Shown here: positions 1 to 8,353 of the stretch, one piece after another | How the letters are laid out: the number at the start of each line of letters is the position of its first letter | How positions within the stretch are numbered: position 1 is the first letter of the stretch | Assembly: GCA_003215725.1 (NCBI GenBank) | Contig: QCJX01000004.1 | Span: 38,718-102,717 of the forward strand | Source of the DNA: Prochlorococcus sp. AG-409-I11 | GTDB taxonomy: Bacteria > Cyanobacteriota > Cyanobacteriia > PCC-6307 > Cyanobiaceae | DNA length: 64,000 nt | Reading direction: 5' to 3' | Position numbers and translations under genes: made by a program | The notes under the pieces: model-generated | What the model saw: the letters and a program-made list of their open reading frames with translations, nothing else | Told to the model about the DNA's origin: nothing | The model's database searches: none

Positions 1-1
1 T

Positions 2-1075
2 ACCGTAAGTTTCTTCGGTGAAGGTTCAACTATAGAAACCAACAAAAAGAATATAGAAACCAAGCATAATAAAGATTACGGCTTATTTGACAAAAGAAGA
101 TTACAAGAACATTGGCTAAATGAATGTAAACAAGGAAAAGTCGAATGGCATAAGGGTATTGCTGTTAATTTACAAGTAAATAAAGAAGTTAGTACAGTTA
201 CAACAGCTGATGGGAGGAAGCTAGAAGCTAGACTAGTTGTTGATGCAACTGGTTATGAACCAGTATTTTTAAAATCAGAAGCTGAAGAAGAAATTGCTGT
301 ACAAACATGTTATGGGATAGTTGGAAGATTCAATAAATCACCAATGAATAAAGGGCAATTTATTCTTATGGACTATAGATGTGACCATCTCAATAAAAAT
401 CAAAGAAAGGAACCACCAACGTTCCTGTATGCAATGGATATGGGGAAAGATAGATTCTTCCTAGAAGAAACCTCACTGGGACTATACCCACCACTTACTT
501 TAGAAGTGCTAAAGGAAAGACTTAATTTAAGGTTGGCACATAGAGGTATAGAAATAACAGAATTAGAACATGAAGAACTTGGATTATTTCTTCCAATGAA
601 TAAACCAATACCTGATCTTAATCAACCAATTATCGGTTTTGGTGGAGCTGCAGCTATGGTACATCCCGCTTCAGGCTATCTTGTAGGTGGATTGCTGAGA
701 AGAGCACCTATAGTTGCCAAAGCAATTTCGAATGCAATGAATAATAAAAATGCTTCACCTGAAGAAATTGCTAAGCAGGGTTGGACTGCCCTATGGCCTA
801 CAGAATTAAGAAGAAAGCATGCATTATATATATTTGGAATAGAAAAACTAATGAGGTTTGAAGAAGAACAATTAAGAGAATTCTTTAAAAGCTTTTTTGA
901 ACTTCCTAATGATCAATGGTATGGGTTTTTAACAAACACGCTAAGTGTGATGGAGTTAGTAAATGCAATGTGGACAATGTTCAAAACAGCCTCTTGGAAA
1001 GTTAAGTGGGGTCTAATGGGTATGCAAGGTAGAGAGATTCGTCTTTTATGGAATTTTATAAGTCCGAGGTACTAG
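2..1075 (+). CDS. crtL: Lycopene cyclase (CrtL family, probably epsilon type), 5' end missing
   Basis: This gene is cut by the left window edge; the frame is open from base 2, so 357 codons of the C-terminal part are present. The protein closes the ends of lycopene into ionone rings, giving the alpha- and beta-carotene that Prochlorococcus uses in light harvesting. Seen: the cyclase signature FLEET around positions 458-472, a DYR motif near 370, and a G-G-A-A-A-M-V-H-P segment near 640-670. These are hallmarks of plant and cyanobacterial FAD/NAD-binding cyclases. The N-terminal dinucleotide fold must lie upstream. Prochlorococcus carries two paralogues, beta and epsilon. I favour epsilon because I recall that copy lying near pcb, but sequence alone does not settle it. 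An SDR gene starts 2 bases after the stop, so the two are probably co-transcribed. Confidence 0.88.
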   Translation, partial: TVSFFGEGSTIETNKKNIETKHNKDYGLFDKRRLQEHWLNECKQGKVEWHKGIAVNLQVNKEVSTVTTADGRKLEARLVVDATGYEPVFLKSEAEEEIAVQTCYGIVGRFNKSPMNKGQFILMDYRCDHLNKNQRKEPPTFLYAMDMGKDRFFLEETSLGLYPPLTLEVLKERLNLRLAHRGIEITELEHEELGLFLPMNKPIPDLNQPIIGFGGAAAMVHPASGYLVGGLLRRAPIVAKAISNAMNNKNASPEEIAKQGWTALWPTELRRKHALYIFGIEKLMRFEEEQLREFFKSFFELPNDQWYGFLTNTLSVMELVNAMWTMFKTASWKVKWGLMGMQGREIRLLWNFISPRY

Positions 1076-1077
1076 AA

Positions 1078-1785
1078 ATGAGATCAGTGCTTATCACTGG
1101 GGCCAGTAGGGGCATTGGAAATTCAATAGCAAAAAGATTACTCGAAGATGGTCATAGAATAAGTATCGGTATAAGAAAAGGTACAACTATTAAAGGTGAA
1201 CTAAATAAAAAAGTGGAAATGTATTCAAAGAATATGATGGTAAGTGAATATGATTCACTTAGTAAGAAGTTGGCTGATAAATGGGTAGATAAAACAATAA
1301 AAAATTATGGAAGTATAGATACTATTATTCATTGTGCTGGAATATTTAGAGGTACTAAATTCCTATATGAAGAGAGTGAAGAAGCGGACATAGAGCAGTT
1401 GTGGCGAGTAAATGTCTTGGCACCATGGTACTTGACACGTATCGCTTGGAAATATCTAATAAGCAACAAAGAAAGTAGAGTTATTACTCTGGTTTCACTA
1501 AGTGGAAAAAGATCAAAAGGAAACCTGGCAGGTTATTCTATGAGCAAATTTGCGCTAATGAGTCTATGCCAAACAATGAGAAATGAAGGGTGGAACCATG
1601 GACTAAGAGTTACAGCTATTTGTCCAAGCTGGGTAAATACAGATATGGCTAAAAATATTAATACCATAAACAAATCTGAGATGACACAACCTGAAGATAT
1701 TGCTTCGATATGTTCAAATATTATCTCACTTCCAAATAGCTGTGTTCCCTTTGAAATAAGTATAAATTGCAATCTAGAAAAATAA
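1078..1785 (+). CDS. Short-chain dehydrogenase/reductase (SDR)
   Basis: A 235-residue classical SDR that uses NAD(H) or NADP(H); the substrate is not identifiable. Seen: the cofactor-binding TGASRGIG at residues 7-14, Asn112 in the VNVLAPW segment, Ser140 or Ser142, and the catalytic pair Tyr153/Lys157 in YSMSK. An in-frame ATG lies 30 bases upstream at 1048, inside the cyclase gene. I chose 1078 because GAGG at 1066-1069 sits 8 bases before it and because the cofactor motif then falls at its usual distance from the N terminus. The stop of the cyclase is 2 bases upstream, which suggests translational coupling and a possible link to carotenoid or other isoprenoid redox chemistry. That link is inference only. 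Confidence 0.88.
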   Translation: MRSVLITGASRGIGNSIAKRLLEDGHRISIGIRKGTTIKGELNKKVEMYSKNMMVSEYDSLSKKLADKWVDKTIKNYGSIDTIIHCAGIFRGTKFLYEESEEADIEQLWRVNVLAPWYLTRIAWKYLISNKESRVITLVSLSGKRSKGNLAGYSMSKFALMSLCQTMRNEGWNHGLRVTAICPSWVNTDMAKNINTINKSEMTQPEDIASICSNIISLPNSCVPFEISINCNLEK

Positions 1786-1819
1786 AAAACAAATAAAATT
1801 GCTATAAAAAGCTAGAACT

Positions 1820-2086
1820 TTATATAGTTTGATTAGAATTGCTGCTTCTTCTTTTGAATAAACCAAAGATACTTACGAGGGCTGAGCGCAAATAGTTATG
1901 AAGAAATTGTCGATAGAATCTACCAAAGGCTTTACCAATAGAAAAAGTACGTTGAATCATTCCAACAATGAGATTAAATGCCCACAGGATAAATAGAACA
2001 GATATAACCAAGGTAGCTATTGAATAGAACCTAGAGAACTGATCTTGAAGCGGATCAAGAAATTGAAGAGAGTGAATAAGGTTCAT
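1820..2086 (-). CDS. Small membrane protein, unknown function
   Basis: An 88-residue protein with one clear hydrophobic helix at about residues 23-44, followed by a basic tail that includes KRRSS near the C terminus. I do not recognise a family. The reading frame is well behaved and fills the space between two oppositely oriented genes, which favours a real gene. The 3' end faces the SDR gene 34 bases away with no obvious strong terminator between them. No Shine-Dalgarno sequence is visible before the ATG. It is probably a single-pass inner or thylakoid membrane protein. Confidence 0.6.
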   Translation of the reverse strand: MNLIHSLQFLDPLQDQFSRFYSIATLVISVLFILWAFNLIVGMIQRTFSIGKAFGRFYRQFLHNYLRSALVSIFGLFKRRSSNSNQTI

Positions 2087-2255
2087 AGGAAAGAAGGAAA
2101 TGATTTAAGATCTTTTTTTGTTTACTCATTAACGCAAAATTGCAGGGCAGACGCAATAGAGGATTAAAAAGATAATATTAAATAATTCCAAAAGAAAAGA
2201 ATGTTAAAACTATTAAATGATTATTGTGAGTAATAGCATTTATAAAATTGATAAG

Positions 2256-2999
2256 ATGTCTACCTATGCTACTTATTACGGAGGTAACAGCTGGCTTATT
2301 GAAATGGATAAAGTGAAGATACTTATAGATCCATGGTTTTGTGGTGATTTAACATTCTTTAATACAGAGTTACTACTAAAGGGTAAGAAAAATGATGTAA
2401 TAGATTTCAAGTTTAATGAAAAAATAGATCTAATATTAATAACTCAGGGTTTAGAAGATCATTGCCATAAGGAAACACTAAGTAAATTACCATGTAATAC
2501 ACAAACAATAGCCTCTAAATCTGCTGGAGAAATTCTAAGGGGAATTGGATATAAAAATGTTAAAGTGTTAATACCTGATGAGAAGATAAATTTTATGAGT
2601 TTAACAATCCAAGCAACAGCTGGTGCCAAAGTGCCATTTCAAGAAAATGGATATTTAATATCTTCTAAAGAGAGGAAATTATATATTGAGCCGCATGGTT
2701 ATTTAGATGCAACAATAAAAGATAAAAAAATAGATATCATAATCACGCCAGTAGTAGATGCATACCTCTTATTTATATTTGAGATAATTAGAGGAGCGAA
2801 ATCTCTAAATGTATTAATTGATAAATTCAAACCAGATGTTGTTTTAGCCAGTACTACAGGCGGAGATATTACTTTTACGGGTCTTGTTTCAAGGCTAATT
2901 ACGCAAAGAGGATCATTCCCAAAATTGCAAAACAGTATAAATAAGGCTACAAGGTTATTAAATCCCAAAGTAAATAAAAGATATGACCTGACCACATAA
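2256..2999 (+). CDS. MBL-fold (metallo-beta-lactamase superfamily) protein
   Basis: A 247-residue protein resembling the COG2220-type MBL hydrolases of cyanobacteria and plants. Seen: an N-terminal YYGGNSWLIE strand, then IDPW, typical of the first MBL beta-sheet, and a metal-site-like TQGLEDHCH segment around positions 2440-2470. In classical MBL enzymes this loop is HxHxDH; here the first His is Gln, while Asp-His and a downstream His remain, so metal binding may be altered. Later segments (ATAGAKVPF, GYLI, IEPHG) fit the second half of the fold, with the His of IEPHG a possible ligand. I took the ATG at 2256; an ATG 39 bases upstream is also in frame. The next gene starts 8 bases downstream. 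Confidence 0.75.
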   Translation: MSTYATYYGGNSWLIEMDKVKILIDPWFCGDLTFFNTELLLKGKKNDVIDFKFNEKIDLILITQGLEDHCHKETLSKLPCNTQTIASKSAGEILRGIGYKNVKVLIPDEKINFMSLTIQATAGAKVPFQENGYLISSKERKLYIEPHGYLDATIKDKKIDIIITPVVDAYLLFIFEIIRGAKSLNVLIDKFKPDVVLASTTGGDITFTGLVSRLITQRGSFPKLQNSINKATRLLNPKVNKRYDLTT

Positions 3000-3007
3000 A
3001 GAAAGTA

Positions 3008-3505
3008 GTGAAATTAAAAGCATTTCCTGCCATTAAGAATATAGTACTATGCTCTATAGTACTAAATATTATACTTTTTATATTATATTTAAGTGGTATC
3101 CTAGAAAAGTTATCAAGGCAATTGACTCTAGTTATTGAGATCCAGCCAGTAAGTAAAATTTATTTTTCAATATTTATATTGCTTTCATTAATAGTACCTT
3201 TAATATATAAAATATCTATTAAACTAAATGAACAGAATATAAAAATATTAAACTCTTATTTATTATTTTTACTTGCTCAAATAGTCACAGAAGTATCATT
3301 TATACTTATATTAGACAAAGGCGTTGCTGTAATTGTTGGATTGTTGTTTAGTGTAGTAAGGCTATTTCATATTGTGAGTTCTCTAAAACTTATAAGATTG
3401 AATAAATCATTTAGTATACTAATGAAGTCAATACTAATTTTATGGACCATAAATATAGTTCAAATACTGGCAAATCGGATCATACCTTTACTTGGATTAA
3501 CCTAA
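3008..3505 (+). CDS. Integral membrane protein, unknown function
   Basis: A 165-residue, very hydrophobic protein with four likely transmembrane helices, near residues 10-30, 50-67, 82-118 (possibly two) and 135-155. It starts with GTG 8 bases after the MBL-fold gene and is probably co-transcribed with it. I recognise no domain. Composition is dominated by Ile, Leu and Lys with AT-rich codons. The stop lies 6 bases from the end of the convergent GIY-YIG-like gene. Confidence 0.65.
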   Translation: MKLKAFPAIKNIVLCSIVLNIILFILYLSGILEKLSRQLTLVIEIQPVSKIYFSIFILLSLIVPLIYKISIKLNEQNIKILNSYLLFLLAQIVTEVSFILILDKGVAVIVGLLFSVVRLFHIVSSLKLIRLNKSFSILMKSILILWTINIVQILANRIIPLLGLT

Positions 3506-3511
3506 GCATAT

Positions 3512-4060
3512 TTAAGGGAATTTAATCAGATATAAACCGTATGCAAATAACATTAGTATCAGAGTAATAGTAAATGCTTTTAATCTATTTAATAATGATG
3601 AAATAAATGGTAAGTCTTCTGTCTCATATCCACCGAAATGACCGAAGAGTAAAAGCATGAACATTGGAGTGGAAGAAACCAAAAGTGAGAACAAGATTGT
3701 GTTGAACAAATTAATTCGTAAAATTATAAAGAGAGTAATAGAAAAGAAAGCTAACAAAATTGAGCCTGTAATTCCAATTGAAACCTCAGAGCCAAAAGTA
3801 GTATTTAACTTAGATTTAATATTTAATTGGCTAATGCAATCTAAAAGTTGCTGGTTTGACAATCTTAAGTAAGAAGTGCCAGGAACACGAACACGTTTGT
3901 ATCTCTTTAACAGTCTTGCCTGTAGAGCTTTAGGATGGTTGGTAGTTACTGTAAGAATAGTTTCGTCTGGTCTTAAATATTTAAGAGTACGCTGGAGGTC
4001 AGTGGTGTAACCAATATTATAAAGGTCGTTATTCCTAACTAGATAGACAATGCTCTCCAC
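3512..4060 (-). CDS. GIY-YIG-like domain fused to a membrane segment
   Basis: A 182-residue protein. Residues 1-75 look like a minimal GIY-YIG module of the T5orf172 type: VYL at 5-7, YNIG at 14-17, then GYTTDLQRTL with Arg24, then a helix with ALQARL and a PGTSYLRL end. The helix position that normally holds the catalytic Glu seems to be Gln47, so nuclease activity is doubtful. Residues 90-182 carry about three hydrophobic helices, so the domain is tethered to a membrane. Start: GTG at 4060 with a very strong Shine-Dalgarno AAAGGAGG at 4069-4076, 8 bases away. Its role is unknown; the GIY-YIG assignment is by pattern only. Confidence 0.72.
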   Translation of the reverse strand: MESIVYLVRNNDLYNIGYTTDLQRTLKYLRPDETILTVTTNHPKALQARLLKRYKRVRVPGTSYLRLSNQQLLDCISQLNIKSKLNTTFGSEVSIGITGSILLAFFSITLFIILRINLFNTILFSLLVSSTPMFMLLLFGHFGGYETEDLPFISSLLNRLKAFTITLILMLFAYGLYLIKFP

Positions 4061-4068
4061 AAGAGATT

Positions 4069-4076
4069 CCTCCTTT
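4069..4076 (-). promoter_or_regulatory. Strong Shine-Dalgarno site fixing a GTG start
   Basis: On the minus strand this reads AAAGGAGG, an almost perfect anti-16S match, 8 bases before the GTG at 4060. It decides the start of the GIY-YIG-like gene. Most genes in this window have weak or no Shine-Dalgarno sequences. Confidence 0.75.
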
Positions 4077-4193
4077 AGAGTTAGCAGAGGTTAATTTAAC
4101 TAAATTATATATTAACCTTCTAAAGATAGATAAATTCTAAGAAAAATTTAGGAAAAAGGAATAAAATATAAATAATGAAGTTGAATTGACATC

Positions 4194-4898
4194 TTGAACT
4201 CAGAAAAAGCACCTAACAAGCTCCCTATTTTATATACATTTAATCGTTGTCCATATGCAATGAGAGCAAGGTGGGCTATTATTTTAGCAAATTTAACTGT
4301 AATATGGAGAGAAGTTAATCTACGAAAAAAGCCAAAAGAGCTTCTGGCCACCTCTTCAAAAGCAACAGTTCCCCTGTTAATTACTCAAGAAGGAGTTATC
4401 CTTGAAGAAAGTATGGATATAATAAAATGGGCTCTTGAAAAATTTGATAAAGATTTAATATTAGACTCAGGGACAACTACTAGTAAGCTAGATATAGATT
4501 TATTAATCAATGAAAATGACAATATATTTAAATATCATTTAGATAAATATAAGTATTCTTCAAGATTGGATGTTGATAATTTTAATTATCATAAAAATAT
4601 CGCTAGAAATATATTAGTAAAGTGGAATAGAATGATTTTAAACTCCATTAAAAAGAACAATACTTATTGGTTGGTGGGTGGGAAACAAACAATAGCTGAC
4701 CTAGCATTATGGCCTTTTGTTAGACAATATAGAGGAGTAGATAGTACTAGCTTTGATAATGATGATGAATTGCAAGAACTAAACTTATGGCTGAAATTTT
4801 ACACTGATAATACTTTGTTTAAAACCCTGATGCATAAAACAAAAGAATGGGAAGTAAATTCATTACCAATTTACTTCCCTCCTATCATTAGTAAATGA
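4194..4898 (+). CDS. Glutathione S-transferase-like protein
   Basis: A 234-residue protein with an N-terminal thioredoxin-fold GST domain and a helical C-terminal domain. Seen: ILYTFNRCPYAMRARWA with a candidate redox or thiol-binding Cys19 in a CPYA motif, then a VPLL cis-proline segment and LEES, which binds the gamma-glutamyl part of glutathione in the family. The C-terminal half includes an ADLALWPF segment, matching the GST N-capping region. The start is TTG at 4194; I see no in-frame ATG upstream before the fold begins. The Cys makes it more like omega or GrxB-type GSTs (reduction or deglutathionylation) than a detoxifying transferase, but that is inference. Confidence 0.82.
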   Translation: MNSEKAPNKLPILYTFNRCPYAMRARWAIILANLTVIWREVNLRKKPKELLATSSKATVPLLITQEGVILEESMDIIKWALEKFDKDLILDSGTTTSKLDIDLLINENDNIFKYHLDKYKYSSRLDVDNFNYHKNIARNILVKWNRMILNSIKKNNTYWLVGGKQTIADLALWPFVRQYRGVDSTSFDNDDELQELNLWLKFYTDNTLFKTLMHKTKEWEVNSLPIYFPPIISK

Positions 4899-4968
4899 TT
4901 TAAACCATTGAATTAGATATCGTTTATAACCAGTAAATTAATCAATGTTTATTTAACTTGTTGTACTG

Positions 4969-5226
4969 TTATTCCAGCATGCGTCTTCTATCAATAATTT
5001 TAGAAAGTTCCAGAAAATAACCAGCAGTACAGTACTTTCCTAAGTTTCTATCTCTGTTATCGGGATCACTTCTTAACTCAGCTGTTTCTGCCATTATTAG
5101 GTCAAGTTCATTTTGTGGCATATCATATAACTCTTTAAGTTCAACCTCGCGGCCTAACAAATGACTTTTAAACCATTTTTCTCGTAGTTCTTGAGGTGGA
5201 ACTTCCTGATAACTGAGAGAACTCAT
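4969..5226 (-). CDS. Small soluble protein, unknown function
   Basis: An 85-residue acidic protein from the ATG at 5226; an ATG 12 bases upstream at 5238 is also in frame. It has a WFKSHLLGREVELKELYDMP segment and a C terminus rich in Arg and Glu, with no membrane helix. The sequence has the balanced composition of a real globular protein. I recognise no family. It is flanked by the GST gene (convergent) and the symporter gene (same strand, 67 bases upstream). Confidence 0.6.
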   Translation of the reverse strand: MSSLSYQEVPPQELREKWFKSHLLGREVELKELYDMPQNELDLIMAETAELRSDPDNRDRNLGKYCTAGYFLELSKIIDRRRMLE

Positions 5227-5293
5227 ATTAAAATACATTCAATTATATCAACATCTTACTATATATAGTAAATATTGTGTTTTTTAAATCTTT

Positions 5294-6679
5294 CTATAAT
5301 GAAGCTTTAGGAATAGCTAGTTTAATTACAATAGCAATTCCAAGAAAAAGTATAGTAGAAATAGCACATATTTCTGTCCAACCTTTTAATCCAAGATTAA
5401 CTATAGCTAAAGGAGCTATTACTGTAATTATTCCTCCTGAAAGTAAAGGTTGTAAAAATAATTGTTTTATAGAAAATATTGGCAGTGTATTGGTTGAGTT
5501 TCTTGGATCAGACAGTCTTAACAACAATAAACCACTAGCTGCTACTCCTGTTGCGTTGCCAAATTCAATAATTGACCTTTCAAACCATTCATCTTGAAAG
5601 GCAAAGCGTGCAAAAAAGAACATGGCTACTAAGTTCCAGATCAATCCAGCCAAAGCCAAAATAGTTAAAGGGATCCAATCATTCAATAAAAGTGGCAAAT
5701 TCAAACTTGCCATCGCTGTAGTAATTAACAAGTCAGTAGCCAAGACACCAATCTCCCTTTGAAGAATTTGTGAAATTAAAAACGTTTTTTCAAATTTCTC
5801 TAAAAGATATCTTATTAAAAGTGAGCCTAATAAAGCCAAAGGAAAAACCGGGAAAACCAAAAGAACCTCTTGAAAAATGCCCCCAACAAAAGGTGCTAAT
5901 GCTCTAAGAATATTTTGCAATAAGAATCCAATTAATACAGCAAGTCCTGTAAAAGCTATATTTATGAAAAGTCTTTTGAGTTGATTAAAATAATTGTCAT
6001 CGTTTTCTTCTTTGACTTTATTGTCTTTATAAGAGATTGAATTGGGTGCAATCCATCCCCAAAAACGTCCTACAACCACTAAACCACTTCCAAAAATAGT
6101 TGAAAGCAACAGCCCAATAGTTGCCATTGCTAGTCCAAGGTCAAGACCTCCAGAAAAACCTAATTTTGCAAAACTTGCACCCATTATTGAAGCTGCACCA
6201 TGTCCTCCCTCAAATCCAACTTCAATCAGACATCCCATTAAAGGGTCAACATTTAAATAAGGAATTAATATAAAAATAACCACTAATCCACCAACAAAGT
6301 ACTGACCAAAACCAAGTAATAGAGCCAATAAAGCTTGTGTAGCTACAGGTTGAATCAAACCTTTTGCTTTTGGTATTGGTCTTCCCAGCATCAAAGTCGC
6401 AAATACAAGTGTAAGAAGTGGTGTAGGTAAATTAATCCAAATATCAGTAACTGATTGAGGTAACAAAGGCAATGGACCATAAGGGCCTATAAGTATTGAC
6501 AACAAACCAAGCAAGAGAGCTATAGGAATACCTAGTCTTTCTAACTTCACTGCTGGATCAAGATTCCTACCAAGACTTAAAAGAAAACCAATAATTAATA
6601 GTAATATAAATGCTATAAAAAAGCCTGGTAAGACATGGCTTTGAATATAAAGCTTGAGATTCTGAACTAACAAGTTCAT
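5294..6679 (-). CDS. Sodium:glutamate symporter-like transporter (GltS/ESS family)
   Basis: A polytopic membrane protein of 461 residues, with about 10-12 helices and little soluble sequence except a hydrophilic loop (KDNKVKEENDD) in the middle. The segment EVGFEGGHGAASIMG, near positions 6180-6240, matches the glycine-rich GGHG pore loop of ESS-family Na+/glutamate symporters, and FAFQDEW near the C terminus is another polar loop. It is longer than E. coli GltS (about 400 residues). I start at ATG 6679; a TTG at 6697 would add 6 residues. The likely role is sodium-driven uptake of glutamate or another organic acid at the plasma membrane. Substrate is not provable from sequence. Confidence 0.78.
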   Translation of the reverse strand: MNLLVQNLKLYIQSHVLPGFFIAFILLLIIGFLLSLGRNLDPAVKLERLGIPIALLLGLLSILIGPYGPLPLLPQSVTDIWINLPTPLLTLVFATLMLGRPIPKAKGLIQPVATQALLALLLGFGQYFVGGLVVIFILIPYLNVDPLMGCLIEVGFEGGHGAASIMGASFAKLGFSGGLDLGLAMATIGLLLSTIFGSGLVVVGRFWGWIAPNSISYKDNKVKEENDDNYFNQLKRLFINIAFTGLAVLIGFLLQNILRALAPFVGGIFQEVLLVFPVFPLALLGSLLIRYLLEKFEKTFLISQILQREIGVLATDLLITTAMASLNLPLLLNDWIPLTILALAGLIWNLVAMFFFARFAFQDEWFERSIIEFGNATGVAASGLLLLRLSDPRNSTNTLPIFSIKQLFLQPLLSGGIITVIAPLAIVNLGLKGWTEICAISTILFLGIAIVIKLAIPKASL

Positions 6680-6726
6680 AATAATTTCATGGGGCAATTA
6701 AACGAATTTGTAATGAGTCAACATGA

Positions 6727-6767
6727 CTAAAAAAGATATGCCATAGCTAATGTTTGGCCTTTTTTAG
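6727..6767 (-). promoter_or_regulatory. AT-rich hairpin in the leader of the GltS-like gene
   Basis: A 9-base-pair perfect stem, 6727-6735 with 6759-6767, is extended inward by GCC/GGC (6740-6742 with 6756-6758) after a 4-base bulge. It lies between the symporter start and a candidate promoter at 6772-6800, so it would sit at the very 5' end of the mRNA. It may stabilise the transcript or be a weak bidirectional terminator. There is no gene on the plus strand that needs one. Confidence 0.35.
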
Positions 6768-6771
6768 ATAA

Positions 6772-6800
6772 ATTACTAGAGAATTAATGATCATAGTCAA
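6772..6800 (-). promoter_or_regulatory. Candidate sigma-70-type promoter for the GltS-like gene
   Basis: On the minus strand, TTGACT (6800-6795) and AGTAAT (6777-6772) are separated by exactly 17 bases. The expected start of transcription is near 6765, about 85 bases upstream of the ATG. This is pattern match only; such matches are common in AT-rich DNA. Confidence 0.3.
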
Positions 6801-6916
6801 ATCGATATATAAGTTTGATCCAATTGAAAGAAAGATATAATAAACTTTTGAAGTAAGAAATTCTTCTATTAATAAAGATTCTAAAATAAACCTAGTAAAA
6901 GTTTATTAAAAAGAAA

Positions 6917-7108
6917 CTAGACCAAAAGTAGCAAAGCAAGAGCGTGTATAAATAATTCTGCCAGTCCTAACTTCAACTTAAAATCTGAACTTTTCATCTG
7001 CTCGGATTCAACAACTTGAGGGAAGAAGTCTTCAGAAGAGGATTGAGATTGGTATTCCATATGTCTAATGCATTTATCCAATAAAGCGTTAAAAAAGCCA
7101 ATGAGCAA
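6917..7108 (-). CDS. Doubtful small membrane-tailed ORF
   Basis: A 63-codon frame; a shorter version of 47 residues starts at ATG 7060. The shorter form has a polar N terminus (SSSEDFF) and ends in a hydrophobic stretch rich in Leu (LAELFIHALALLLLV) with no basic tail. It could be a small tail-anchored protein or the remnant of a light-harvesting-related gene next to pcb. No Shine-Dalgarno site and no recognised family, so it may not be a gene. Confidence 0.3.
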   Translation of the reverse strand: MLIGFFNALLDKCIRHMEYQSQSSSEDFFPQVVESEQMKSSDFKLKLGLAELFIHALALLLLV

Positions 7109-7226
7109 CTACCCCATATAGTGCCTACATTGTTTTGTTCACACCATATGAAGAGGAATAGAAACCTATTTAGATCCTTATTAACAAGAAAATCTCAAAA
7201 TAACTATAAATAAGAGGATATAAAAA

Positions 7227-7257
7227 AAAAGGCCTCACTTAAAAAGTGAGGCCTTTT
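7227..7257 (-). terminator. Rho-independent terminator of pcb
   Basis: A perfect 14-base-pair stem, 7227-7240 with 7244-7257, and a 3-base loop. The GGCCTCACTT core is flanked by an A-run on one side and a T-run on the other. It lies 41 bases beyond the pcb stop and, because it is A/T-flanked on both sides, would also stop plus-strand transcripts. It is the strongest terminator in the window, as expected for a very highly expressed antenna gene. Confidence 0.9.
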
Positions 7258-7297
7258 AAATCATTAAGCCAAAGGTCGATTTAATTAAAAAATCAAA

Positions 7298-8353
7298 TCA
7301 ATCGTTGAGCGTAACTGAAGCAGTGTCAAGATTTCCAATCGCATTGGTAACGCGCTTAAAGTCAAAGCCCATTGCACGAAGAGCGTGCCATAAATGACCT
7401 TGGATATAGAAGAATCCTAGGTAATAATGAACATTGGTTAGCCAAGCACGTGATGTATGCAATCCATCTGGCAGATCAACCGAATCTACCCAATAAGGTG
7501 AAATTGTGAATTTGAAATTTAAAGTTTCTCCGAAGAAAGCTTCTGGATAAACAGTGGTATTTGTTGCACACCAGAAAGCAGCAATAATTGCCATCCAGCC
7601 AATACCTGCTAGTGACCAAGAAAGAATTGCCTCTGCAGACAGAAGACCTGCTCCTTTGAACTGAGTGTATTCGCCAACTTGCTTGGTAGCGATGTGGAAT
7701 GCTCCACCGCCTATTTCAAAGAAAGCCAAGAAAGCATGGCCGCCCATGACATCTTCAAGACTGTCGATTTTAAGGAAGTCAAATTGATGGTTCCAAATCG
7801 CAGTTAAATCAAGGTTGTAATTAACTTGACGTATGGCATCAATTGAAGGGTCATAAATTCCATGGACCCTGGCCCACTCAACGAACCAGACACAAGCCAC
7901 ACCCATGAAAATCAAGTGGTGACCAAGGATGAAAGTTTGGTTGTCAGGGTTATCCCATTCCAACTTGAACTTTCTGGCTTGCAGGACATCTGAATCCTGC
8001 ATATCCCCTGTAAAAAGAAGAGAGTGAAGAAGTCCACCTGCTCCATAAACCATAGAGAAAACAAGGTGAACAATGGCAACTGAAACGACAGCTGTTCCAC
8101 CCACCCATGCACCTGTTTCATCAAAGCCAATCCCTAATGCCGCCAAATGCGGAAGAGCGATTAATGGTTGATGCCCCATTGGCACCGTGGAGTCGTAGCG
8201 AGCTAATTCAAAAAGTGTGAAGGCACCAGCCCAGAAAGCAATCAAGCCGGTATGAGCGGCATGAGCAGCAATAAATTTGCCTGAGCGGTTGGTGACCCCA
8301 GAATTACCAGCCCACCACCCGTAGGTGACGTCTGGATTTCCATAGGTCTGCAT
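7298..8353 (-). CDS. pcb: Divinyl chlorophyll a/b-binding light-harvesting protein (Pcb)
   Basis: A 351-residue protein beginning MQTYGNPDVTYGWWAGNSG, the typical start of the main Prochlorococcus Pcb. Pcb proteins are six-helix relatives of CP43 and IsiA that bind divinyl chlorophylls a and b and replace phycobilisomes as the antenna of the thylakoid. Seen: six hydrophobic helices with repeated His residues suited to chlorophyll ligation (AAHAAHTG, GHQPL, ALPHLA, LGHHL, GGHAF, GHLWHALRA). The long lumenal loop of CP43 is absent, as in all Pcbs. The length fits the shorter PcbA class. It is transcribed alone: a strong terminator follows and a leader of more than 100 bases precedes it. Low-light strains carry several pcb copies; only one is here. 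Confidence 0.97.
   Translation of the reverse strand: MQTYGNPDVTYGWWAGNSGVTNRSGKFIAAHAAHTGLIAFWAGAFTLFELARYDSTVPMGHQPLIALPHLAALGIGFDETGAWVGGTAVVSVAIVHLVFSMVYGAGGLLHSLLFTGDMQDSDVLQARKFKLEWDNPDNQTFILGHHLIFMGVACVWFVEWARVHGIYDPSIDAIRQVNYNLDLTAIWNHQFDFLKIDSLEDVMGGHAFLAFFEIGGGAFHIATKQVGEYTQFKGAGLLSAEAILSWSLAGIGWMAIIAAFWCATNTTVYPEAFFGETLNFKFTISPYWVDSVDLPDGLHTSRAWLTNVHYYLGFFYIQGHLWHALRAMGFDFKRVTNAIGNLDTASVTLND

Noticed and set aside
1533..1772. Open frame on the minus strand inside the SDR gene
   Set aside because: It is a shadow of a well-supported coding gene, with no ribosome site or recognisable product.
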